Part shown: in pieces, positions 1 to 7,327 of the stretch | Position numbering within the stretch: position 1 is the first letter of the stretch | Layout of the letters: each line of letters starts with the position of its first letter | Assembly: GCA_024642325.1 (NCBI GenBank) | Contig: JAHEBI010000015.1 | Span: 1 to 14,154, forward strand | Length of the DNA: 14,154 nt | Source of the DNA: Eudoraea sp. | Lineage (GTDB): Bacteria; Bacteroidota; Bacteroidia; Flavobacteriales; Flavobacteriaceae | Direction: 5' to 3' | Program-made: the position numbers and the translations under genes | Notes under the pieces: model-generated | What the model was told of the DNA's origin: nothing | Database searches by the model: none | Seen by the model: the letters and a program-made list of their open reading frames with translations, nothing else

Positions 1-110
1 AATCTTCTGTGTTAATATTTCAAATTAATGATTTCCAAAAATAAATTATTTTAGATACATCTATAAAAAAATAGGGGGTATTTATCAAGAAAATCGACAT
101 AATTATTAAC

Positions 111-135
111 ACCCCCAATTTTTTGAGGGGATTTT
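111..135 (+). terminator. C/G hairpin with T-run, terminator or attenuator upstream of glnN
   Basis: A seven-pair stem (CCCCCAA with TTG-A-GGGG, one bulged A) with a TTTT loop is followed by ATTTT. It lies upstream of the best glnN -7 element (176-183), so it may simply end transcription from a gene left of the window. If a promoter lies further upstream, it could be an attenuator. The T-run is short and interrupted, so the call is tentative. Confidence 0.4.
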
Positions 136-175
136 GCAATATTTGCATAAATAGCTCATAATTCTATGAATTGTT

Positions 176-183
176 TAATTTTG
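176..183 (+). promoter_or_regulatory. Probable glnN promoter -7 element (TAATTTTG)
   Basis: TAATTTTG matches the Bacteroidota TAnnTTTG element exactly and ends 28 nt before the glnN ATG. I see no TTG at the expected 17-nt spacing upstream (156-158 is TCA), so the -33 half is weak or absent. Confidence 0.5.
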
Positions 184-211
184 TTCCTAATCTAACTTTC
201 AAACACATTTT

Positions 212-2398
212 ATGTCAAAAATAAGATTCAATGCAATTTCAGAGAGCCTAAAACGTCAGCAGATGCCCATAGCAGAAAACGGGAGGCGATCAGAATTGTT
301 TGGGACCCAGGTTTTCAACGAAGACAGAATGCTGCAATACCTTACTAAGGATGCTTATTTAAGTGTTAAGGCAGCAATATTCTCCGGTTCCAAAATTGAT
401 AGAAAAATAGCCGATCAGATAGCTGAGGCGATGAAAGGATGGGCTATTACCATGGGTGCGACTCACTATACGCATTGGTTTCAGCCATTAACCGGTGCAA
501 CCGCAGAAAAACACGACGCTTTCTTTGATCTGTTAGCGGATGGCAGAGCAGTAGAAAAATTTGGCGGGGCTCAACTTGTCCAGCAGGAACCGGATGCTTC
601 CAGTTTTCCAAGTGGTGGTATACGCAATACCTTTGAGGCAAGGGGCTATACGGCCTGGGATCCTACTTCTCCCGCGTTTATTTATGGAACGACACTCTGC
701 ATTCCTACCATTTTTGTTTCCTATACAGGTGAAGCCCTGGATAATAAGGCTCCGCTTTTGAGGGCCTTACATGCGGTAGATATGGCCGCAACAGCTGTAG
801 CCAAATATTTTGATAAAAATGTCACTAAGGTCAACGCAACCCTGGGATGGGAACAGGAGTATTTTCTGATTGACAAAGCATTGGCCAGCTCACGCCCCGA
901 TATCATTCTTACCGGCCGGACACTTGTAGGACATCTGGCAGCTAAAGGACAGCAACTGGACGATCATTATTTTGGGGTTATTCCCACCAGGGCAATAAAC
1001 TTTATGCGCGATCTGGAAAAAGAATGTGTTAAGTTGGGTATTCCTGTTAAAACCAGGCATAATGAAGTAGCGCCTAACCAGTTTGAATTGGCACCTGTAT
1101 TTGAGGAGGCAAATCTGGCAGTGGATCATAATTTGCTGCTAATGGATGTTATGGAAAAGGTGGCCGACAGGCATTATTTTAAAGTCCTTTTTCACGAAAA
1201 ACCCTTTGCAGGGATTAATGGATCAGGGAAACACAACAATTGGTCGCTGGCAACAGACACAGGTGTTAACCTTTTAAGTCCGGGTTCTACCCCCATGAAA
1301 AACCTGCAGTTTCTCACTTTTTTTGTCAACACCATAAAAGCTGTTGATACTTATGAGGAATTGTTGCGATCTTCCATAGCTTCTGCCAGTAATGATCACA
1401 GGCTGGGCGCAAATGAAGCTCCGCCGGCTATTTTTTCAATTTTTATTGGTACGCAGCTTAGTAATGTTTTGGATGAACTGGAAGGGGTTTCCAAAGGAAA
1501 GCTGTCGCCGGAAGAGAAAACAGAATTAAAACTTAATGTTGTTGGTAAGATCCCTGAGATATTGCTGGATAATACAGATAGAAACAGAACCTCCCCCTTT
1601 GCTTTTACCGGAAATAAGTTTGAGATGAGGGGGGTGGGCTCTAAAATGAATTGTGCAAAACCTATGACAATTCTGAATACTATTGTGGCACAGCAATTAA
1701 AGGAATTTAAAAAGGAAGTGGATATTTTAATTGATAAAAAGAAATTAAAAAAAGATGAGGCAGTTTTTAATGTTTTGAGAGAATATATTAAGTCTTCAAA
1801 AAGAATTCGTTTTGACGGGGATGGCTATAGTATGGAATGGGAAAAAGAAGCGAAAAAGAGGAAGTTGAGTAATAATAAAAATACGCCTTCCGCTATTCAG
1901 GTCATGACCTCCAAAGAAAGTTTGGAACTTTTTAATGGCCTCGAGGTAATGAGTACCATTGAAGTAGAAGCCAGGAAGGAGGTAGAACTGGAAACTTACA
2001 TTCTTCAGACACAAATTGAAGGCAGAATCTTTAATGAGCTCGTATACAGCCATATTATTCCTTCCGCGATTGAATACCAGAATAAATTGATTAAAAATGT
2101 ACTGGGCCTGAAAGAGATCTATGGCGCGGCGCATAAGAAATTATCTGAAGGCCACCTCACCCTGATTGAACAGATTGCTGAGCATCTGGTGGATATAAAA
2201 AAGAACACCGACGATATGACCAACGCCAGAAAGATTGCCAACAATTTAAAGGACCTGAATAAGAAAGCTTTCGCCTACTGCGATAACGTCCGGCCTTATT
2301 TTGATAAAATCAGATATCATAGTGATAAGCTGGAACAACTAATCGATGATCAGTCCTGGCCTCTTACCAAGTACAGGGAATTATTGTTTATTAAATAG
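212..2398 (+). CDS. glnN: Glutamine synthetase type III (GSIII)
   Basis: Cytosolic ATP-dependent ligation of ammonia to glutamate, the entry point of nitrogen assimilation. The 728-residue length fits the GSIII family (about 720-730 residues) and not GSI or GSII. Visible family motifs are GWEQEYF (212-218), the metal/glutamate-binding segment HNEVAPNQFE (around 283-292), GSGKHNNWS (337-345), and NRTSPFAFTGNKFE from residue 458, the nucleotide-binding stretch. The last 200 or so residues are Lys/Glu-rich and helical, the C-terminal extension typical of GSIII. The ATG at 212 follows a TAATTTTG promoter element; no strong Shine-Dalgarno is present, as is usual in this phylum. A strong terminator directly follows, so the gene appears to be monocistronic. 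No PII or ammonium transporter gene is adjacent within the window. I am confident in the family; regulation by nitrogen status is inferred only from family knowledge. Confidence 0.97.
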   Translation: MSKIRFNAISESLKRQQMPIAENGRRSELFGTQVFNEDRMLQYLTKDAYLSVKAAIFSGSKIDRKIADQIAEAMKGWAITMGATHYTHWFQPLTGATAEKHDAFFDLLADGRAVEKFGGAQLVQQEPDASSFPSGGIRNTFEARGYTAWDPTSPAFIYGTTLCIPTIFVSYTGEALDNKAPLLRALHAVDMAATAVAKYFDKNVTKVNATLGWEQEYFLIDKALASSRPDIILTGRTLVGHLAAKGQQLDDHYFGVIPTRAINFMRDLEKECVKLGIPVKTRHNEVAPNQFELAPVFEEANLAVDHNLLLMDVMEKVADRHYFKVLFHEKPFAGINGSGKHNNWSLATDTGVNLLSPGSTPMKNLQFLTFFVNTIKAVDTYEELLRSSIASASNDHRLGANEAPPAIFSIFIGTQLSNVLDELEGVSKGKLSPEEKTELKLNVVGKIPEILLDNTDRNRTSPFAFTGNKFEMRGVGSKMNCAKPMTILNTIVAQQLKEFKKEVDILIDKKKLKKDEAVFNVLREYIKSSKRIRFDGDGYSMEWEKEAKKRKLSNNKNTPSAIQVMTSKESLELFNGLEVMSTIEVEARKEVELETYILQTQIEGRIFNELVYSHIIPSAIEYQNKLIKNVLGLKEIYGAAHKKLSEGHLTLIEQIAEHLVDIKKNTDDMTNARKIANNLKDLNKKAFAYCDNVRPYFDKIRYHSDKLEQLIDDQSWPLTKYRELLFIK

Positions 2399-2407
2399 GC
2401 TAATAAT

Positions 2408-2435
2408 TAAAGCTCACATTTTGTGGGCTTTTTTT
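2408..2435 (+). terminator. Rho-independent terminator of glnN
   Basis: A nine-pair stem AAGCTCACA (2410-2418) with TGTGGGCTT (2422-2430), containing one T-G wobble and a TTT loop, is followed directly by TTTTT. It begins 11 nt after the glnN stop and ends only 11 nt before the purM -7 element. Confidence 0.8.
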
Positions 2436-2446
2436 ATGGTTTATCC

Positions 2447-2454
2447 TATTTTTG
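2447..2454 (+). promoter_or_regulatory. purM promoter -7 element (TATTTTTG)
   Basis: TATTTTTG matches TAnnTTTG exactly and ends 15 nt before the ATG at 2470. Transcription would begin around 2460, giving a leader of about 10 nt. It overlaps the possible upstream TTG codon at 2452, which argues against that codon as the start. No TTG is found 17 nt upstream. Confidence 0.55.
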
Positions 2455-2469
2455 CGGAAACCAAAACCC

Positions 2470-3648
2470 ATGGATTCGTCTACAAGTAAACGTTATGACC
2501 AAAGAGGGGTTTCTGCCTCCAAGGAAGACGTACATAATGCTATAAAAAATATTGACAAAGGTCTGTTCCCTAAGGCATTTTGTAAGATTGTAGAGGACTA
2601 CCTCACCAGGGACGAGGAATACTGTTTGGTGATGCATGCAGATGGTGCAGGCACCAAATCTTCACTCGCTTATATGTATTGGAAAGAAACAGGCGATATT
2701 TCTGTATGGAAAGGTATTGCCCAGGATGCCCTGGTAATGAACCTGGATGATCTTTTATGTGTTGGGGTAACAGAAGATATTTTGTTGTCCTCTACCATTG
2801 GAAGAAATAAAAACCTGATTCCGGGAGAAGTCATTTCTGCAATAATTAATGGCACTCAGGAATTAATTGAAGATTTGGCTAAACATGGAATCACTATTTT
2901 TAGTACAGGTGGCGAAACGGCAGATGTAGGGGATTTGGTACGTACGGTGATAGTTGATTCGACGGTAACCGCCAGGCTAAAAAGAGCTAATGTAATTGAT
3001 AATGCGAATATTCGCCCGGGCGATGTAATAGTTGGTTTGGCTTCATATGGAAAAGCCACTTATGAATCCGAATACAATGGGGGAATGGGCAGCAACGGGC
3101 TTACCTCTGCAAGACACGATGTATTTTCCAAATATCTAAGCACTAAGTACCCGGAAAGCTATGACTCCCATGTTCCGGAGGAATTGGTATATTCAGGAGG
3201 CGTCAAGCTTACAGATAAGGTGCCTGATGCTCCTCTGAACGCCGGGAAACTTGTTTTATCCCCAACGAGAACTTACGCACCGATTATCAAAAAAATTCTT
3301 CAAAAGTACAATTCCAAAGATATTCACGGCATGGTACATTGCAGTGGCGGGGCACAGACAAAGATTCTTCACTTTGTAGAAAATCTCCATATTGTTAAAG
3401 ACGCCATGTTTCCTATACCACCATTGTTTAAATTAATTCAGGAACAATCTGGCACGGATTGGAAAGAAATGTATCAGGTTTTTAACTGTGGTCACCGCAT
3501 GGAACTTTATGTGGAAGAAAGCATTGCGCAAGATCTTATCAAAATTTCCAGGGAGTTTGAGGTAGAAGCCCAAATTGTGGGCTATGTAGAGCCAAATTCC
3601 ACAAAAAAACTAACAATTAAGAGCGAATACGGAACGTTTATCTATTAA
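2470..3648 (+). CDS. purM: Phosphoribosylformylglycinamidine cyclo-ligase (AIR synthase)
   Basis: Catalyses the ATP-dependent ring closure of formylglycinamidine ribonucleotide to aminoimidazole ribonucleotide, step five of purine synthesis, in the cytosol. From the ATG the protein has 392 residues, longer than the roughly 345 of E. coli PurM but as expected for the Bacteroidota form. Visible motifs: DGAGTKS (58-64), the counterpart of the DGVGTK nucleotide loop; a DDLLCVG segment; STGGETAD (145-152), the conserved GGETA phosphate-binding turn; and a C-terminal NCGHRMEL segment corresponding to the FNMGIGM-type motif. The reading frame stays open to a TTG at 2452, but that codon lies inside the promoter element, so ATG 2470 is preferred. 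A generic AIR-synthase-related label is sometimes given to this form; the motifs and length favour true PurM. Confidence 0.92.
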   Translation: MDSSTSKRYDQRGVSASKEDVHNAIKNIDKGLFPKAFCKIVEDYLTRDEEYCLVMHADGAGTKSSLAYMYWKETGDISVWKGIAQDALVMNLDDLLCVGVTEDILLSSTIGRNKNLIPGEVISAIINGTQELIEDLAKHGITIFSTGGETADVGDLVRTVIVDSTVTARLKRANVIDNANIRPGDVIVGLASYGKATYESEYNGGMGSNGLTSARHDVFSKYLSTKYPESYDSHVPEELVYSGGVKLTDKVPDAPLNAGKLVLSPTRTYAPIIKKILQKYNSKDIHGMVHCSGGAQTKILHFVENLHIVKDAMFPIPPLFKLIQEQSGTDWKEMYQVFNCGHRMELYVEESIAQDLIKISREFEVEAQIVGYVEPNSTKKLTIKSEYGTFIY

Positions 3649-3682
3649 GGTATACGAATCCCTTTTTTAAAACGTTCTTTTT
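3632..3682 (+). terminator. Possible weak terminator after purM
   Basis: GAACGTTT (3632-3639) and AAACGTTC (3670-3677) form a perfect 8-bp inverted repeat followed by TTTTT. The 30-nt loop is long and the left arm lies inside the last purM codons, so this is weak evidence for termination. Confidence 0.3.
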
Positions 3683-3690
3683 ATAGTGAT

Positions 3691-3717
3691 TTGACCCGAT
3701 TCCCCGGGTTAAAATTG
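3691..3717 (+). promoter_or_regulatory. Candidate promoter for the Rieske gene, with a palindrome in its spacer
   Basis: TTG (3691-3693), a 16-nt spacer and TAAAATTG (3710-3717, one mismatch to TAnnTTTG) lie 30 nt before the ATG at 3748. The spacer is almost filled by an inverted repeat, ACCCG (3694-3698) and CGGGT (3705-3709) with a 6-nt gap, which could be an operator. Confidence 0.35.
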
Positions 3718-3747
3718 CCTCGATATCGAATTTACAAATTAAATGCT

Positions 3748-4179
3748 ATGGAGAGAAAGGATTTTTTACGCAGCCTGGGAGCAGGGGCCGCTTTTGCGCT
3801 TACGTTCCCTTGTATTAACGGTTGTTCCAGCGATAGTGAAGATCTTGAAATGAAACCCGTACCTACAGGGATTGATTTTACTGTGGACCTTAACTCACAG
3901 GAGGGCTCGGGTTTGCAGAATAATGGTGATTTTATATTAAAAAATGAAGTGGTGGTGGTAAAGAACCTTGAAGGTATTTTTGTTGCTGCAAGTCAGATAT
4001 GCAGTCATCAGCAAACAGATCAGGTGCGATTTTTAGATGATAATGGAGGAATTTTTCGTTGTTCCACACATGGATCAGAATTTGATCAGAATGGAATTCC
4101 TTTAAACACGATTACAAGTAATCCACTTAAAACGTTTAACACAGAACTAAACGGTAACATACTTCGTGTTTTTGAGTAA
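3748..4179 (+). CDS. Small Rieske [2Fe-2S] lipoprotein
   Basis: A predicted exported one-domain Rieske iron-sulfur protein of 143 residues. The cluster ligands are visible as C85-S-H87, 17 residues, then C105-S-T-H108-G. The extra disulfide cysteines of cytochrome bc1/b6f Rieske proteins are missing, so it resembles the ferredoxin-like or nitrite-reductase-small-subunit type. The N-terminus reads MERKDFLRSLGAGAAF, a Tat-like RK-x-FL pattern followed by a hydrophobic stretch, and ends in a plausible lipobox I-N-G-C26 with an acidic Ser/Asp tail. Tat export of a lipoprotein would suit a protein folded around a cluster. The frame extends upstream to TTG 3691, but ATG 3748 puts the signal peptide at the N-terminus and is preferred. 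It is followed 139 nt later by apbE on the same strand. Electron donor and acceptor are unknown. Confidence 0.85.
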   Translation: MERKDFLRSLGAGAAFALTFPCINGCSSDSEDLEMKPVPTGIDFTVDLNSQEGSGLQNNGDFILKNEVVVVKNLEGIFVAASQICSHQQTDQVRFLDDNGGIFRCSTHGSEFDQNGIPLNTITSNPLKTFNTELNGNILRVFE

Positions 4180-4208
4180 TTACCGATTATTTACATTTTG
4201 ATATTTTC

Positions 4209-4322
4209 ATGAAAAGTTTGGCCCCGGATCTTTTCGTTTTTTCTTGTACTTTTTATTCAGCAGATAAGAATTGTACAACTACACACCTGATATTTTCACC
4301 TAAGAAAAATCTAAATAAGTGA
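4209..4322 (+). CDS. Doubtful 37-codon ORF overlapping the apbE start
   Basis: ATG 4209 opens a 37-codon frame (beginning MKSLAPDLFV) whose TGA at 4320-4322 overlaps the GTG start of apbE in a GTGA arrangement. Its first codons, ATGAAAAGTTT, closely match the apbE start GTGAAAAGTTT, and both are preceded at different distances by TGATATTTTCA (4199-4209 and 4288-4298). It could be a leader peptide coupled to apbE, a partial duplication remnant, or chance. The sequence resembles no family I know. Confidence 0.15.
   Translation: MKSLAPDLFVFSCTFYSADKNCTTTHLIFSPKKNLNK
4271..4298 (+). promoter_or_regulatory. Candidate apbE promoter (TTG-N17-TATTTTCA)
   Basis: TTG (4271-4273), a spacer of exactly 17 nt, then TATTTTCA (4291-4298, two mismatches to TAnnTTTG) end 20 nt before the GTG start. 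The spacing is the flavobacterial optimum even though the -7 element is imperfect. Confidence 0.45.
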
Positions 4323-5317
4323 AAAGTTTAGTGGTACTATTTTTTGGCATTCTTACCATCACTTCAGTTTATGGCCAGGAGAAAAAATATGTTACTGTAA
4401 CGAGATCAGTAAATTTAATGGGAAGCCCCTTCGAACTGACTGTAGTGTCCCAAAGTGAAGAAATTGGATATATCAATTTGGAAGAGGCTATTGCTGAGGT
4501 CAGACGAATAGAAAAATTAATATCTTCCTGGGATCCTGAATCGGAGACTTCAGAAATTAACCGGAATGCGGGCTTAAAGCCAGTTAAGGTAAGCTATGAA
4601 CTTTATAAACTGATCGAGCGTTCCATCCAGATTTCTGAAATTACAAATGGTGCTTTTGATATTACGGTTGCAGCAATGGAAGAAGTCTGGAAATTTGATG
4701 GTTCCATGACAATGTTACCAAGCCCGGAAAAAATCAGTAAGGCGGTTTCCAAAGTAGGTTATAAAAAAATTTCCCTGAATAGTGTTGAAAATACTGTATT
4801 TCTAAAAGAAAAAGGAATGAGGATAGGATTTGGAGCAATTGGAAAGGGCTATGCGGCGGATAAAGTTAAGGGACTACTGGTCTCCAAACAGGTTCCGGGT
4901 GGTATGATCAATGCTTCTGGCGATATAGCAACCTGGGGCACAAAGGCGACTGGAGAAAAATGGTTAATTGGAGTGGATCTTCCCGGAAGTAATGGAAAAA
5001 TATTTACCTGGCTGCCATTGATAGAATCATCGGTGTCAATTACAAGTAATCAGGATAAATATGTGGTTTTTAATGGTAAAAAATACTCACATTTTATCGA
5101 TCCAATATCAGGCTATCCTGCCACTGGAATTAGTAAGGTGACTTTACTGGCTAAAAGTGCAGAACTATGTGATGCTCTGGCAACGGCTGTGTTTATTTTA
5201 GGTAAGGATAAAGGAATTTCATTGATAAATCAGCTTGGTGATACTGAAGTAATAATTGCAGATCGCTATAATCAGATTTTTGTAAGTAATGGAATAATCC
5301 CGGATAAGATAGAATAA
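4319..5317 (+). CDS. apbE: FAD:protein FMN transferase, ApbE family, exported
   Basis: ApbE enzymes use FAD to attach FMN covalently to a Ser or Thr of acceptor proteins such as the NqrB/NqrC or Rnf subunits, outside the cytoplasmic membrane. The 332-residue protein starts with GTG and a clear type I signal peptide (KSLVVLFFGILTITSVYG, cut before QEKK). Family motifs follow: GAIGKGYAAD (172-181), NASGD (198-202; the family usually shows N-x-GGD, here Ser at the first Gly), the ITSNQDKY and YSHFIDPISG segments, and DALAT (285-289), part of the Mg/FAD site. There is no lipobox, so it is a soluble periplasmic form. The neighbouring Rieske lipoprotein suggests a shared envelope redox context, but it has no obvious flavinylation site. 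No Nqr or Rnf gene is present in the window. Confidence 0.93.
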   Translation: MKSLVVLFFGILTITSVYGQEKKYVTVTRSVNLMGSPFELTVVSQSEEIGYINLEEAIAEVRRIEKLISSWDPESETSEINRNAGLKPVKVSYELYKLIERSIQISEITNGAFDITVAAMEEVWKFDGSMTMLPSPEKISKAVSKVGYKKISLNSVENTVFLKEKGMRIGFGAIGKGYAADKVKGLLVSKQVPGGMINASGDIATWGTKATGEKWLIGVDLPGSNGKIFTWLPLIESSVSITSNQDKYVVFNGKKYSHFIDPISGYPATGISKVTLLAKSAELCDALATAVFILGKDKGISLINQLGDTEVIIADRYNQIFVSNGIIPDKIE

Positions 5318-5319
5318 TT

Positions 5320-5336
5320 AGGCTATTGCCTCTTTT
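5320..5336 (+). terminator. Possible weak terminator after apbE
   Basis: AGGC (5320-5323), loop TATT, GCCT (5328-5331), then CTTTT. The stem has only four pairs, so this is a suggestion. Confidence 0.3.
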
Positions 5337-5392
5337 CCAAAAACTCTTACTATCTTGTTAAAGATGGGGGCTATTATACCTTGAAAAATTTG

Positions 5393-5400
5393 TAAATTCG
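5393..5400 (+). promoter_or_regulatory. Candidate prfA promoter -7 element (TAAATTCG)
   Basis: TAAATTCG has one mismatch to TAnnTTTG and ends 20 nt before the prfA ATG. No TTG stands 17 nt upstream. The position agrees with the other promoter elements in this window. Confidence 0.4.
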
Positions 5401-5420
5401 CATTCCTAAGAGATGATTGG

Positions 5421-6497
5421 ATGTTAGATAAATTAAATATTGTTAAACAGCGTTTTGATGAGGTATCCGACCTTATTATTCAACCTGATATTATTTCAGA
5501 TCAGAAGCGCTATATTAAGCTGAATAAAGAGTACAAGGATTTGCGTGTGCTTGTTGATAAAAGGAATCGATATATTGAGCTGACCAATAATATGAATGAG
5601 GCCGAGGAAATCATTTCTGACGGAAGTGATTTGGAGATGGTTGAAATGGCAAAAATGCAATTGGATGAAGCGAAGGGAGCTATACCTTTATTGGAGGAAG
5701 AAATAAAGTTATTGTTAATTCCAAAAGATCCGGAGGATGCTAAGGATGTGGTGATGGAAATACGCGCAGGTACTGGTGGAGACGAGGCCAGCATATTCGC
5801 CGGAGACCTTTACCGCATGTATTCCAAGTATTGCGAATCCAAAGGCTGGAAAACGAATATTATTGATTTGAGTGAAGGCACCAATGGGGGCTATAAGGAA
5901 ATCCAATTCGAAGTTAGTGGAGAAGATGTATATGGCACGCTTAAATTTGAGGCCGGAGTGCATCGTGTACAGCGTGTGCCCCAGACAGAAACTCAGGGCC
6001 GGGTTCACACCAGTGCAGCAACCGTTATGGTATTACCTGAGGCCGAAGATTTTGATGTTCACGTAGACCCGAAGGATGTCCGCATAGACTACTTTTGTTC
6101 GTCAGGCCCCGGAGGTCAGTCTGTAAACACAACCTACTCTGCTGTTAGGTTAACCCATATTCCTACAGGATTGGTTGCTCAGTGCCAGGATGAAAAATCT
6201 CAGCACAAGAATAAAGACAAAGCCTTTAGGGTATTGCGATCCAGACTTTATGATATGGAATTGGCCAAAAAGCAGGAAGAGGATGCTGCAAAACGTAATT
6301 CACAGGTTAGCAGTGGGGATAGGTCAGCTAAGATCCGCACATACAATTATCCGCAGGGAAGGGTTACGGACCATAGGATAGGCCTTACACTGTATGATCT
6401 GCAGAATATAATGAACGGAGATATTCAAAAGATCATTGATGAGTTGATGTTCGTTGATAATACCGAAAAACTGAAAGAAGCTTCGGAGATTTTTTAA
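5421..6497 (+). CDS. prfA: Peptide chain release factor 1
   Basis: Class I release factor that reads UAA and UAG and triggers peptidyl-tRNA hydrolysis on the ribosome. The 358 residues equal the normal RF1 size. The GGQ catalytic tripeptide is at 231-233, in the sequence GPGGQSVNTTYSAVR, and the codon-recognition loop has P187-Q-T189, the P-x-T form of RF1 rather than the SPF of RF2. The GTGGDEASIFAGDLYRMY segment is the conserved start of domain 2. ATG 5421 is preferred; an ATG at 5413 is out of frame and stops after four codons. Its stop is 8 nt before pyrF on the same strand, so the two are probably cotranscribed. Confidence 0.97.
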   Translation: MLDKLNIVKQRFDEVSDLIIQPDIISDQKRYIKLNKEYKDLRVLVDKRNRYIELTNNMNEAEEIISDGSDLEMVEMAKMQLDEAKGAIPLLEEEIKLLLIPKDPEDAKDVVMEIRAGTGGDEASIFAGDLYRMYSKYCESKGWKTNIIDLSEGTNGGYKEIQFEVSGEDVYGTLKFEAGVHRVQRVPQTETQGRVHTSAATVMVLPEAEDFDVHVDPKDVRIDYFCSSGPGGQSVNTTYSAVRLTHIPTGLVAQCQDEKSQHKNKDKAFRVLRSRLYDMELAKKQEEDAAKRNSQVSSGDRSAKIRTYNYPQGRVTDHRIGLTLYDLQNIMNGDIQKIIDELMFVDNTEKLKEASEIF

Positions 6498-6505
6498 AAA
6501 TCAGG

Positions 6506-7324
6506 ATGAAAATTGAACACTTAGTTGAGCAGATCCATAAAAAGGAATCCTTCCTCTGTATAGGCCTGGATACAGACCTGGAAAAAATACCAAAGCATCT
6601 TCTAAAAGAAGAATCACCTATTTTTTCATTTAATAAAGCCATTATTGATGCAACCCATCACCTTTGTATTGCATACAAACCAAATATTGCTTTTTATGAA
6701 GCCTATGGTTCAATGGGTTGGGAGGCCTTGCGGAAAACAATCGAATACCTTAATGAGTTTTACCCTGAATTGTTTACCATTGCGGATGCAAAACGGGGCG
6801 ATATAGGGAATACATCCTATCGTTATGCCAAAGCCTTTTTTGAAGATTTGAATTTCGACTCTATCACGGTTGCCCCTTATATGGGGAGAGATTCTGTTGA
6901 ACCTTTTTTATCTTTTGAGAATAAACATACCATACTTCTGGCACTTACCTCCAATGAAGGCGCCTTTGATTTTCAAACAAAACGAATTGGTGAAAAGACA
7001 CTTTATGAACAAGTCCTGGAAACTTCAATTACTTATAAAAATTCTCAAAACCTAATGTACGTAGTTGGCGCTACAAAGGCGAGTTATCTGATTGAAATCC
7101 GTAAAATAATTCCTGATAGTTTTCTTTTAGTACCCGGTATAGGGGCGCAGGGGGGGAGTCTGGAGGAAGTATGTAAATATGGGATGACTAAAAATGTTGG
7201 GCTATTGGTGAATTCTTCAAGGGGAATTATTTATGCATCAACAGACCGGGACTATGCAATTAAAGCGGCACAGAAAGCCGGCGAGTTAAGGGATAAAATG
7301 GCGAAGGAACTCAGGAAGAATTGA
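6506..7324 (+). CDS. pyrF: Orotidine 5'-phosphate decarboxylase (type 2)
   Basis: Decarboxylates OMP to UMP, the last step of de novo pyrimidine nucleotide synthesis. The 272-residue length and the sequence A-D94-A-K96-R-G-D99-IGNTS place it in the type 2 subfamily, with the Asp-Lys-Asp catalytic residues present. The LTSNEGAFDFQ segment and the phosphate-binding GIGAQGG (211-217) also fit. Codons for G216-G217 make a run of seven G (7150-7156), unusual in this AT-rich DNA but inside a conserved motif. It follows prfA by 8 nt. The stop lies 3 nt from the end of a gene on the other strand, so no separate terminator fits between them. Confidence 0.96.
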   Translation: MKIEHLVEQIHKKESFLCIGLDTDLEKIPKHLLKEESPIFSFNKAIIDATHHLCIAYKPNIAFYEAYGSMGWEALRKTIEYLNEFYPELFTIADAKRGDIGNTSYRYAKAFFEDLNFDSITVAPYMGRDSVEPFLSFENKHTILLALTSNEGAFDFQTKRIGEKTLYEQVLETSITYKNSQNLMYVVGATKASYLIEIRKIIPDSFLLVPGIGAQGGSLEEVCKYGMTKNVGLLVNSSRGIIYASTDRDYAIKAAQKAGELRDKMAKELRKN

Positions 7325-7327
7325 TGT

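Larger units (their letters stand above)
1..211 (+). other. Leader/intergenic region upstream of glnN
   Basis: This is non-coding, AT-rich sequence. GGGGG at 74-78 can pair with CCCCC at 112-116 (arms roughly 74-82 and 108-116 with one mismatch). The same C-run can instead pair with GGGG at 127-130, through C-C-C-C-C-A-A, a TTTT loop and T-T-G, with A126 bulged, followed by ATTTT. A short AATTC/GAATT inverted repeat lies at 160-172. Hexamer TTTGCA occurs twice (133-138, 142-147). On the minus strand an isolated TATTTTTG (43 to 36) could be the -7 element of a divergent gene outside the window, but nothing else supports it. Confidence 0.5.

Noticed and set aside
133..147. TTTGCA repeat as a sigma-54 promoter for glnN
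   Set aside because: No GG occurs 12 nt before either GC (124-125 is TG, 133-134 is TT), so the -24/-12 geometry is not met.
1796..2134. 112-codon open frame on the minus strand inside glnN
   Set aside because: Antisense shadow of the glnN C-terminal region; no own promoter element or recognisable motif.
2452..2469. TTG at 2452 as purM start
   Set aside because: The codon lies inside the TATTTTTG promoter element, so it would not be in the transcript; ATG 2470 is used instead.
3691..3747. TTG at 3691 as start of the Rieske protein
   Set aside because: It would place 19 polar residues ahead of the signal peptide and lies in the candidate -33 element; ATG 3748 gives a normal N-terminus.
7150..7156. 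Seven-G run in pyrF as a phase-variation tract
   Set aside because: It encodes the invariant Gly-Gly of the phosphate-binding GIGAQGG motif, and switching an essential pyrimidine gene is unlikely.
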